Assembly (NCBI GenBank): GCA_963773195.1 | Contig: CAVZAE010000004.1 | Location: forward strand, 501,830 to 565,829 | Source: CAIWHR01 sp963773195 | GTDB taxonomy: Bacteria; Pseudomonadota; Gammaproteobacteria; Burkholderiales; Casimicrobiaceae | DNA: 64,000 nucleotides | Direction of reading: 5' to 3' | Shown here: piece after piece, positions 49,928-56,934 of the stretch | How the letters are laid out: the number at the start of each line of letters is the position of its first letter | Position numbering within the stretch: the first letter of the stretch is position 1 | Notes under the pieces: model-generated | What the model was told of the DNA's origin: nothing | The model's database searches: none | Seen by the model: only the letters and a program-made list of their open reading frames with translations | Position numbers and translations under genes: made by a program

Positions 49928-50182
49928 ATTCTGCATTGGATCTGGACGATTCTGATCGGATTCGTGGCAGGTCTCATCGCCAAGGCGATCACCCCCGGTA
50001 GCGGTCCTTCGGGCTTCTGGCTGACCGCCATCCTCGGCATCGCCGGGGCGATCGCCGCCACGTTCATCGGCCAAATGATGGGCTGGTATGCGGAGGGCGA
50101 ACCGGCCGGATTCATCGCGTCGGTGATTGGAGCGGCACTGCTGCTGCTGATCTATCACTTAATGTCGAAAAACCGGCAGTGA
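49928..50182 (+). CDS. GlsB/YeaQ/YmgE (transglycosylase-associated) small membrane protein
   Basis: 84 residues. Three membrane helices: HWIWTILIGFVAGLIAKAI, the second with GFWLTAILGIAGAIAATFIG, and the third before LMSKNRQ. This stress-induced family is common in proteobacteria. Relatives start M-L-H-W-I-W. Here ATT occupies the M position at 49928 with GGGGAGG five to six bases before it, so either ATT is used or G has been miscalled as T. The GTG at 49964 would delete the first half-helix. Confidence 0.75.
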   Translation: MLHWIWTILIGFVAGLIAKAITPGSGPSGFWLTAILGIAGAIAATFIGQMMGWYAEGEPAGFIASVIGAALLLLIYHLMSKNRQ

Positions 50183-50205
50183 CCTCACGAGAGAAGGTGA
50201 TCGTC

Positions 50206-50361
50206 ATGGGACGATTCGGCAAGCCCCAGGTGAGCATCGACTCGAGCATCCGACGAGCCTCACTGCGAACCTCAACTACAAGGGACACGTGGCACGTCGT
50301 AGGCGGTGCTCAATACCGGCTGAGCGACCCGTGGCTGCTCAACTTCGGCTGGAGCCTGTAG
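50206..50361 (+). pseudogene. Remnant of a FadL/OmpP1-family outer-membrane protein
   Basis: About 50 residues only. GRFGKPQVSIDSS, then a neighbouring-frame SLTANLNYK, then DTWHVVGGAQYRLSDPWLL match the stretch found near the C-terminus of long-chain fatty-acid channel proteins. Both the upstream barrel and the final strands are absent, and the frame shifts twice. It is a deletion relic or an assembly scar. Confidence 0.6.
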
Positions 50362-50425
50362 GAGCGACGGCGTAGGATCATGCGCTGTTGGCCCACGCAA
50401 TCGCTGATCGACCAAGGAGGTGATC

Positions 50426-50986
50426 ATGAAGCCCGCTTCGTTCGTTGTTGGCTCTGTGTTTCTCGCTGCACTGGCCGCCTCGTCCGCGAGCCTCGCGCAG
50501 GCGCCCGCCGGATCGACCGGCGAGTGCAAGGACGGCACGTACACGACCGCTGAAACCAAGCGTGGGGCGTGCGCGAGCCATGGCGGCGTCAAGAGCTGGT
50601 TCGCGACCGACAAGAAGGCGGAAACGGAAAAGGCGTCGACGTCGAAGTCGAGCAGCAAGAAGGCGGAGTCGGAGTCCAAGCCGGCCGCCACGACGGCTGC
50701 GCCGGCCGCCGCGACGGCCGCGCCAGCCGCCGCGGCTGCGCCGGCGGCCACGCCACCGGCGAAGAGCTCAACGGCGGCGGCGTCCTCCTCGAAGACACCC
50801 CCCGCGCCATCCGCCATGGCCGCGCCCGGAGGCGGCGCAGGCAAGGTCTGGGTGAACTCGTCCAGCAAGGTCTATCACTGCCAAGGTGACGAGTGGTACG
50901 GCAAGACCAAGCAGGGTGCGTACATGACCGAGTCCCAGGCCAAGGCCCAGGGCGCGCATGCCGCGCACGGCAAGGGCTGCGGCTAG
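50426..50986 (+). CDS. Secreted protein with DUF3761-like domain and Ala-rich linker
   Basis: 186 residues. Signal peptide (FLAALAASSASLAQA). A DUF3761-like segment at about 30-60 (GECKDGTYTTAETKRGACASHGG) has two cysteines. A lysine/serine then Ala/Pro/Thr-rich low-complexity linker runs to about 135. The end repeats a small Cys-containing unit (KVYHCQGDEWYGKTKQGAYM...GKGCG). The function is unknown; a periplasmic or cell-surface place is likely. AAGGAGG precedes ATG 50426. Confidence 0.75.
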   Translation: MKPASFVVGSVFLAALAASSASLAQAPAGSTGECKDGTYTTAETKRGACASHGGVKSWFATDKKAETEKASTSKSSSKKAESESKPAATTAAPAAATAAPAAAAAPAATPPAKSSTAAASSSKTPPAPSAMAAPGGGAGKVWVNSSSKVYHCQGDEWYGKTKQGAYMTESQAKAQGAHAAHGKGCG

Positions 50987-51055
50987 CGGCCCGCCTACAC
51001 CGCTGCGGCCCGCCTCCCTGCGAACCACTGCAGCGGCGCGTTCCGCGCGCCGCAA

Positions 51056-52144
51056 TCAGAATCCGGCGACGGGTATGACGGCGCCTGTCGTCGCCGTCGC
51101 CTGCTCGCCTTGATTGTTGCTCCGCGTATGGATGATGCCCGCGCCGAGCGCTTCCAGGCCGCTGCCATTGTGGGAGATCGCGTTGCCGTTGACGAGCACG
51201 ACGTTCGGGGCCGGGCCGCTCGTCGCCACACCGGCAGCGCCATTCGCGGCGATCACGCTGCCGGCGATCGTCATCACCACGTTCCCTCCCGCGCTCGACG
51301 AGTTGGCCAGGGCTCCATACTGGCCGTTGCGGGCAATCGTCACGCCCCTGAGGTCCGCAGTGGTCGTGCCGACCGATGTCGCTCTGATACCGTAGAATCC
51401 GTTGTCTGCGATCAGCGAATCCTCGACGGTCAGGCTCGCTGCGGCCGCGAGCTCGATGCCGAACTGGTTACCGGCGATAACGCTGTCGCGCACCGACACG
51501 GTCGACGCCGCCACGACATAAAGGCCTGTCTGATGGCCCTCCAGTACGACCCGATCGAGCATCGCATGCACGCCGGCACCCTCTAGCTGGATGCCAAAAA
51601 GTCCGCCACGAACCTCGACATCGCTCGCATACAGGGTCAGGTTTCCAGTTTCCGAGTCGACAGCCACCCCGATGGGCAGTCCCTCGATCGAGCAACGGCT
51701 TACATAAAGCGTCGAGTTGTCGCCCGACAGCGTGATTCCGTTGGCGCTCCCAACCCCTTGGACGATCGTGAGTCCTTCGAGTACCACCCGCAAGTCATTG
51801 CCAAATACGGCCACGCCCGCCCCCGCAGACAACGGCACGGAAATTCCTGCGTGAACGCCTCGAGGTGCGATGATCGACACGGACTGGTTGATCGTGACCA
51901 CCCCGTACCCCGCCGAGTCGAGCACGATGATCTCGCCCTTGTCCTGCGTTTGCAGCAGCGCAGCCGCGAAGGTACGGCAAGGGCGGGGCAGCGAGCACGT
52001 GTTCGGAGTCGGTCCCGGCAGCGTGTCGAGGCCCGTCGATTTGACGAATGTCCTCTGCGCCAGCGCATGGACGTCCGCCGCCCATAGCGTCGACATCGCA
52101 CAGATCAGCGTGAGTAGTGCGGCGGCGGCTTTTCGATATCTCAT
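51056..52144 (-). CDS. Secreted right-handed beta-helix protein, paralog 1
   Basis: 362 residues. Signal peptide, then a PbH1-type beta-helix with turns rich in Gly, Asn and Val. A signature block TFAAALLQTQDKGE, VLDSAGYG, INQSVSIIAP is shared with the adjacent protein. It ends with GEQATATTGAVIPVAGF, also echoed next door. Such proteins bind or cleave polysaccharides or act as adhesins; no catalytic residues could be assigned. Its start lies 14 bases after the stop of the paralog, so the two are probably co-transcribed. Confidence 0.8.
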   Translation of the reverse strand: MRYRKAAAALLTLICAMSTLWAADVHALAQRTFVKSTGLDTLPGPTPNTCSLPRPCRTFAAALLQTQDKGEIIVLDSAGYGVVTINQSVSIIAPRGVHAGISVPLSAGAGVAVFGNDLRVVLEGLTIVQGVGSANGITLSGDNSTLYVSRCSIEGLPIGVAVDSETGNLTLYASDVEVRGGLFGIQLEGAGVHAMLDRVVLEGHQTGLYVVAASTVSVRDSVIAGNQFGIELAAAASLTVEDSLIADNGFYGIRATSVGTTTADLRGVTIARNGQYGALANSSSAGGNVVMTIAGSVIAANGAAGVATSGPAPNVVLVNGNAISHNGSGLEALGAGIIHTRSNNQGEQATATTGAVIPVAGF

Positions 52145-52158
52145 GATGTCTCCCGTGC

Positions 52159-53256
52159 TCAGAACGCGCTCAGGGGTGTCACCGTGCCGCTGGTCGGTGA
52201 CGCCTGCTCGCCCGCATTGTTCGGCAGGCCGTCCGCGCCCTTCGCCGTAAGGATCGTGCTTCCGGCAGATGCATTGAGCGCGTGGCCGATGTTGAGCGAG
52301 AACGTGTTGGCATTGGAGACAATCGTCGCGGCAGCGCCGTCGGCGTAGAGCCCGTCCGCGTGGTTCTGCGAGATCGTGCTGTCATTCACCGAAATCACGG
52401 CCGTCGACGACGGACTCGCCGCTAACGCGGACGCACCATGGAAATTACGAGTGAGGGTCGTGCGGGCGATGTCGACGCGGATGCTGTCCGATGAAGGGGC
52501 CACCGAAGCCATGACTCCGTCGAAGGTGTGGTCGGCGATCAGCGAGTCCTCGATCGTCAGCGCGATGCCGCCAAGCGCCGTGCTCGAGTTCAGCTCGACT
52601 CCCCTGACAGTGCCGCCGGCGATGACCGTGTGTCGGATCGAGCCAAGACCGCCGCCATCGACGAGCACGCCGGAGCCGTTCTCCAGGAGGCGCGAGCCTT
52701 CGATTTGAAACGTGCTCTTGCCTCCGACGTGAACGGCGGTCCCGCTGCCCCGCACGACCGCGCCCCGCACGTAGAGGGTCGACCCAGCGCCGGCCGCGGT
52801 CACCTCGATTCCCGTCGCCAGGTTGGAGATCTCGCAGTCGTAAACGTGAACCTCGGCGGGCTGCTGCACCTGCACGCCCCGTCCTCCGCCGAGCCCGTTG
52901 ATCACGACATTCCGCAACACGACCCGCGGATGAGAGCCATTGATGGCAATGCCCACGCCGGAGGAAACGGTGATCCCGGCGTAGACGCTGGCGGGCGCGA
53001 CGATCGACACCGACTGCGAGATCGTGGCCGGGCCGTAGCCCGCGGAGTCGAGCACGACCACCTCTCCCTTGTCCTGCGTTTTCGCGAGCGCCGCGGCAAA
53101 TCCGCGGCACGGCAGGGTCAAGCTGCAGTTGTCGGCGTCGTTTCCGTACGACGCGACGAAGGTCCGGGAGACCTGTGCGAGCGCACTCGAAACTGTGAGT
53201 AGAACAACAAACGGTGCAAGCCCGGCAGCCCGCCAAACTCGGCGCGACGCGTCCAT
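52159..53256 (-). CDS. Secreted right-handed beta-helix protein, paralog 2
   Basis: 365 residues. Signal peptide (FVVLLTVSSALAQ), a Cys pair in DADNCSLTLPCRGFA, then FAAALAKTQDKGE, VLDSAGYG, ISQSVSIVAP and a beta-helix of about ten turns. It matches the gene at 51056-52144 over most of its length, which shows tandem duplication. ATG 53256 lies after GGGGAGG; an in-frame start at 53412 is too far upstream. It faces the minus-strand terminator and the receptor fragment. Confidence 0.8.
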   Translation of the reverse strand: MDASRRVWRAAGLAPFVVLLTVSSALAQVSRTFVASYGNDADNCSLTLPCRGFAAALAKTQDKGEVVVLDSAGYGPATISQSVSIVAPASVYAGITVSSGVGIAINGSHPRVVLRNVVINGLGGGRGVQVQQPAEVHVYDCEISNLATGIEVTAAGAGSTLYVRGAVVRGSGTAVHVGGKSTFQIEGSRLLENGSGVLVDGGGLGSIRHTVIAGGTVRGVELNSSTALGGIALTIEDSLIADHTFDGVMASVAPSSDSIRVDIARTTLTRNFHGASALAASPSSTAVISVNDSTISQNHADGLYADGAAATIVSNANTFSLNIGHALNASAGSTILTAKGADGLPNNAGEQASPTSGTVTPLSAF

Positions 53257-53385
53257 CGATGCCTCCCCGTTATCGTTGTGATACGGCAGGAGCGCCGTCG
53301 CCGACTCGTGGCCGGACGGCGCCGAGTATGCTCGGCATCCCCATGAGCGGCAAGCGCCCCGCTCGCGGCGACGCCCCAAGAAAGA

Positions 53386-53405
53386 AGGGCGCCCGCGGGC
53401 GCCCT
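53386..53405 (-). terminator. Rho-independent terminator for the TonB-receptor fragment
   Basis: AGGGCGCCCG and CGGGCGCCCT form a perfect 10-bp palindromic stem. Reading on the minus strand it is followed by TTCTTTCTT. It lies 27 bases after the receptor's stop codon and would end transcripts coming from the right. Confidence 0.7.
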
Positions 53406-53431
53406 CCGTCAATGCGCCGTACAGGCGCCCA

Positions 53432-53574
53432 TCATTTGAAGACGTACCGGATCGAGCCGTACACGAAACGCGCGCGCGGATCGTAGTACGAACGGTCGTA
53501 GCCGCTCTGGAACGTGAGGTTCGAGTTCGTGAGCGGCGGATCGGTATCGAACACGTTCTTCACGCCGAGCGATC
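53432..53574 (-). pseudogene. C-terminal fragment of a TonB-dependent receptor
   Basis: The last 47 residues of a TonB-dependent outer-membrane receptor: LGVKNVFDTDPPL, then SGYDRSYYDPRARFVYGSI and the terminal strand RYVFK ending in Phe-Lys. The reading frame stops being receptor-like at about 53574, where LytTR coding on the opposite strand begins. The rest of the gene is absent. Confidence 0.75.
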
Positions 53575-53805
53575 TGGGCGGACCGCCCGTACCTGCACAA
53601 GGACACGCTGACGCACCTGCTCGCGGCGCTCGATCCCGCGATCTTCGTGCGCATCCACCGCTCGCACGCGGTCAACGTGCGCTACGTGCGCGAGCTGCGT
53701 CCACAGCTGCATGGCGAGTACGTGATCATCCTGGCGGACGGCACCGCGGTCACCTCGGGCCGGAGCTATCGGCGCGAGATCCAGCTGGTATTTGGGCTCG
53801 ACTGA
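53575..53805 (+). pseudogene. C-terminal fragment of a LytTR response regulator
   Basis: About 76 codons with no start codon: RPYLHKDTLTHLLAAL, FVRIHRSHAVNVRYVREL and GTAVTSGRSYRREIQLVF are the core of a LytTR DNA-binding domain. The receiver domain is missing. It begins exactly where the receptor fragment ends, on the opposite strand. Either a deletion joined two divergent genes or the assembly is chimeric here. Confidence 0.7.
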
Positions 53806-53971
53806 GCGGGACGCTCGCGTGAGCCGGGCGCAGCCAAGGAGCGAAGGGCGCGTCGCCGAGCGATGGAGGTCCGGCGTTGGTGCGGCATCTCGCGCATCGT
53901 TGACAGTGGAAGGGCCCGACGACTGATCGGGGCTTGCCCCCCGGCTGCGCGTAGCGCACCATGCGCGTCCG

Positions 53972-54619
53972 ATGGCGACCCTGACCGAGCGTCTCGCCGG
54001 CTGTTACACCGGGGCGGTGCACGACGTGCTCCGGATGATGGGTCACGACAACGTCGTGCTGCCGCCTGCGATCAAGGCGATCGCGCCGGGCACCCGGCTC
54101 GCCGGACCCGTATGGACGGTATCGGGTCACATCGACCGGACCCAATCGCGCCATGAGACGCTGTTGGGCTGGTGCACGCTGCTCGCGCGTGCCCCCGCGG
54201 GCCACGTGGTGGTTTGCCAGCCGAACACGCACGACATCGCGCTCATGGGCGAGCTCTCCGCGCAGACGCTCGCTGCGCGCGGCGTGCTGGGCTACGTCGT
54301 AGACGGCGGCTCGCGCGACACCGATCTCGTCCTCGCGCAGGGCTTTCCCGTCTTTTGCGCGCTGCTCACGCCGTCGGACATCGTGGAGCGCTGGATTCCG
54401 GATCGCTTCGGCGAGCCCGTGACCATCGGGACCGTGACGATCGCGACGGGCGACTGGCTGCTCGGCGACCGCGACGGCGTTGTCGTCGTGCCGCGTGCGA
54501 TTGCAGAGGAAGTCGTCGCACGGACCGAGGAAGTCGTCGCGACCGAGAGCGAGATGCGCCGCGCACTGGTGGGCGGAATGGACCCGGTGGCGGCCTACAA
54601 CCGCTACGGCAAATTCTAG
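53972..54619 (+). CDS. RraA family protein (dimethylmenaquinone methyltransferase-like aldolase)
   Basis: 215 residues. GYVVDGGSRDTD is the conserved GGxRD segment of RraA/HMG-aldolase proteins. The family includes 4-hydroxy-4-methyl-2-oxoglutarate aldolase and the RNase E inhibitor RraA. With catabolic genes downstream, an aldolase or decarboxylase role is more likely than RNase regulation. It starts at ATG 53972. It is followed by the UxaA-like gene within two bases. Confidence 0.82.
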   Translation: MATLTERLAGCYTGAVHDVLRMMGHDNVVLPPAIKAIAPGTRLAGPVWTVSGHIDRTQSRHETLLGWCTLLARAPAGHVVVCQPNTHDIALMGELSAQTLAARGVLGYVVDGGSRDTDLVLAQGFPVFCALLTPSDIVERWIPDRFGEPVTIGTVTIATGDWLLGDRDGVVVVPRAIAEEVVARTEEVVATESEMRRALVGGMDPVAAYNRYGKF

Positions 54620-54620
54620 C

Positions 54621-54920
54621 GTGGCCGCCGATCCGGATGCGCCCACCGTGATGCGGCTCTCCCCGCGTGACAATGTCGCCGTCGCGCTCCGCCCGCTTGC
54701 GGCCGGCGAGATCGTATTGCTCGACGGCGTCCCGATCGTCGTGCAGCGCCATGTGCCGGTGGGCCAGAAGCTCGCCGCGGAGCCCATCGCGGCCGGCGCG
54801 CCGATCCTCAAGTATCACTGTCCGATTGGTATTGCGAGGCAGCCGCTCGCCCCCGGCGCGCTGATTACCGCGCGCAATGTCGAGCGGGACTACCGTGCGC
54901 CCCTCGCATCGCCAGGCTAA
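54621..54920 (+). CDS. UxaA-type SAF domain protein (altronate dehydratase small subunit-like)
   Basis: 99 residues from GTG 54621. The SAF domain is seen in DNVAVALRPLAAGE and GQKLAAEPIAAGAPILKYH, as in the small subunit of altronate/galactarate dehydratase. The large catalytic subunit is not present in the window. It lies between the RraA-like and VOC genes, probably one transcript. An alternative is a regulatory SAF module. Confidence 0.75.
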   Translation: MAADPDAPTVMRLSPRDNVAVALRPLAAGEIVLLDGVPIVVQRHVPVGQKLAAEPIAAGAPILKYHCPIGIARQPLAPGALITARNVERDYRAPLASPG

Positions 54921-54932
54921 GGGGAGACCATC

Positions 54933-55301
54933 ATGGCCGTCGTTCGTTATCTCGTCGGCGATGTCGACGCGGCGCTCACGTTCTACGTCGATGTGCTGGG
55001 CTTCGAGCACCTCGAGCGCTGGGGGCCGCCGTTCGCGATGGTCCGGCATGGCGACCTGACGCTCTGGCTCTCGGGTCCGGGCAGCTCTGCGGCGCGCCCG
55101 CTCTCGAGCGGCGCCGTGCCCGCGGCCGGCGGTTGGAATCGACTCGTGATCGAGACGACGGAACTCGATGCGCTCGTCGCAAAGCTCGCAGGCGCCGGCG
55201 CCCGCTTCCGCGGCGACATCGTGGCCGGACCCGGCGGCCGCCAGGCGCTGGTCGACGATCCGTTCGGCAATCCGATCGAGCTGTTCGAAGCCGCGCGCTA
55301 G
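54933..55301 (+). CDS. VOC family (glyoxalase/bleomycin resistance-like) protein
   Basis: 122 residues with two beta-alpha-beta-beta-beta units: VRYLVGDVDAALTFYVDVLGF at the start and ALVDDPFGNPIELFE at the end, whose Glu is a usual metal ligand. Function not assigned. GGGGAG precedes ATG 54933. The stop overlaps the convergent AllA-like gene. Confidence 0.85.
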   Translation: MAVVRYLVGDVDAALTFYVDVLGFEHLERWGPPFAMVRHGDLTLWLSGPGSSAARPLSSGAVPAAGGWNRLVIETTELDALVAKLAGAGARFRGDIVAGPGGRQALVDDPFGNPIELFEAAR

Positions 55302-55939
55302 AGCGGCGCTTCGAGCAGGCAACCGAACTCGCGCGCGAAATCGACCGACACGCGCGCGTGCACGGCCCCTTGCTTGTCGAAGAAGCGATGCGTGCCCGAA
55401 AGCGCGAACACACCTTCGTGCCAGATGTCCGGATGGATGTACAGCCCCCGGCTGCCGTCGAAGCGGAAACAGACGAAATCGCCGGGTTCGATGTCGTCAC
55501 CGGGAAGGGCGAGTGGGACCATGTACGGCTTCTTTTCGAGCGGGAAGAAAAGCTGCCCGCCGTCCGGATGATAGTTCGCATGCCACAGCAGGAGGCGGCG
55601 CGGGTCGCGCGCGTGTCCGGGGTTTGCCCTCGCTGGATCTTCGCTGTAGGCGAGGATGTAATGGCCGCCGACGGCGTCGTTGCGACCGTAGAGCACATCG
55701 CCCTTCCACTCGCTGACGAACGTGCCCTCGGTCGTGCCGGCTTCGTCGCCGGTATCGGGATCGACGGGGCGGCGGCCCTGCGCCGGCCAGCGGACGATCT
55801 CGATCTCGCACTCCGCCGGATCGTCGACGAGCCGTCCGTAACCATCGAGCGTCTCCGTGGTGGCGTCGACGACCGGCATGATCACCCGCCGCAAACCGGC
55901 CGGAAGGTCGGGATTGAGATAGTCGGCAACGGCGGACAT
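55298..55939 (-). CDS. Ureidoglycolate lyase-like (AllA superfamily) protein
   Basis: 213 residues. The beta-barrel signature HPDIWHEGVFAL and the run EPGDFVCFRF resemble the AllA/cupin group (ureidoglycolate lyase family). The true substrate is not known; other catabolic genes lie alongside. ATG 55939 faces the methyltransferase gene at 55972. Confidence 0.75.
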   Translation of the reverse strand: MSAVADYLNPDLPAGLRRVIMPVVDATTETLDGYGRLVDDPAECEIEIVRWPAQGRRPVDPDTGDEAGTTEGTFVSEWKGDVLYGRNDAVGGHYILAYSEDPARANPGHARDPRRLLLWHANYHPDGGQLFFPLEKKPYMVPLALPGDDIEPGDFVCFRFDGSRGLYIHPDIWHEGVFALSGTHRFFDKQGAVHARVSVDFAREFGCLLEAPL

Positions 55940-55971
55940 GATCGACTCCGACTCGAATATTATCCGACGCG

Positions 55972-56814
55972 ATGAAGAGCACGACCGGATTTTCGGACGT
56001 CGACGGCAGCGACCGCGCCAACGAGCTCGTCGACTACCTGTCGCTCCTCGCCGATCGGCTGGCGGACACTCGGCGCGAGGGCTACGCCATGCTGCGCGTC
56101 GCCCCTGGATCGTCGGTGCTCGACGTCGGGTGCGGCGCCGGCGAGGCCTGCGTCGAGCTCGCCCGCGTCGTCGGCAGCACGGGACAGGTCGCAGGAATCG
56201 ATGCGTCGGAAGCGATGATCGCGGCGGCGCGCCGTGCGGCGGAGGGAACGGAGTGCGCGATCGACCTTCGCGTCGCCAGCATCTACGCGCTGCCGTTTCC
56301 CGACGCCACCTTCGACGCCGTACGCTGCGAGCGTGTGTTCCAGCATCTCGAGGATCCCAACGCCGGGCTCGCCGAAATGATCCGCGTCGCGCGCCCCGGC
56401 GGCCGCCTGATGGCCTCCGACCCGGACCACGGCCAGCACGGCCTCGCGCTCGACGACCCCGCGCACCACCGGATCTACGCCGCGTCGCTGCGGGCGCTGC
56501 TAAGGATGATCGTCAACCCGCACAGCGGCACGCGCCTGCGCGCGATGTTTACCCGCGCGGGGCTCGCGGAGATCGAGCAGCGGGTGCGCTCGATCCCGAT
56601 CGCGTTCGACGATTATCCGCGGGCACTCTTCCTGCCCGAGCGGCTCGCGGCCGCCGTCCGGGTCGGCGAAATCACGCGCGAGGAAGCCGACGGCTTCGTC
56701 GCCGCGCTCGAAGCGCGCGATCGCGTGGGCGCGTTCGACGCGAACGCGATCGCCTACTTCGTAGCCGGCACGCGGAAGGCTGAACCGCGCGGCGAGGAAC
56801 TGGTTGTCGGGTAG
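55972..56814 (+). CDS. UbiE/COQ5-like SAM-dependent methyltransferase
   Basis: 280 residues. VLDVGCGAGEACVELARVV is motif I, VAGIDASEAMIAAA motif II, FDAVRCERVFQHL motif III, and RVARPGGRLMASDPDH follows. A helical C-terminal domain completes it. TATTAT at 55958-55963 could supply a promoter close to the ATG. The substrate is unknown. Confidence 0.85.
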   Translation: MKSTTGFSDVDGSDRANELVDYLSLLADRLADTRREGYAMLRVAPGSSVLDVGCGAGEACVELARVVGSTGQVAGIDASEAMIAAARRAAEGTECAIDLRVASIYALPFPDATFDAVRCERVFQHLEDPNAGLAEMIRVARPGGRLMASDPDHGQHGLALDDPAHHRIYAASLRALLRMIVNPHSGTRLRAMFTRAGLAEIEQRVRSIPIAFDDYPRALFLPERLAAAVRVGEITREEADGFVAALEARDRVGAFDANAIAYFVAGTRKAEPRGEELVVG

Positions 56815-56846
56815 GACCTCGACGATCCCCTGGAATGGCGGCCGTG

Positions 56847-56876
56847 AACGACCGCTTACGGCCAAAAGCGGTCGTT
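56847..56876. repeat. Hairpin repeat element A
   Basis: AACGACCGCTT (56847-56857) and AAGCGGTCGTT (56866-56876) form a perfect 11-bp inverted repeat around an 8-base loop containing ACGGCC. A related element lies at 61619-61642. It is found between two convergent genes (stops at 56814 and 56935) and may also act as a terminator, though no T-run follows. Confidence 0.55.
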
Positions 56877-56934
56877 GGCAGCGGCGCGCGAAAGCGGACG
56901 GTCGCGCCGCTCATTCCAGAGACGGTCGACTGAT

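Noticed and set aside
53900..53928. Promoter with perfect TTGACA before the RraA-like gene
   Set aside because: The -10 at proper spacing (CTGATC) is poor, so I do not call it.
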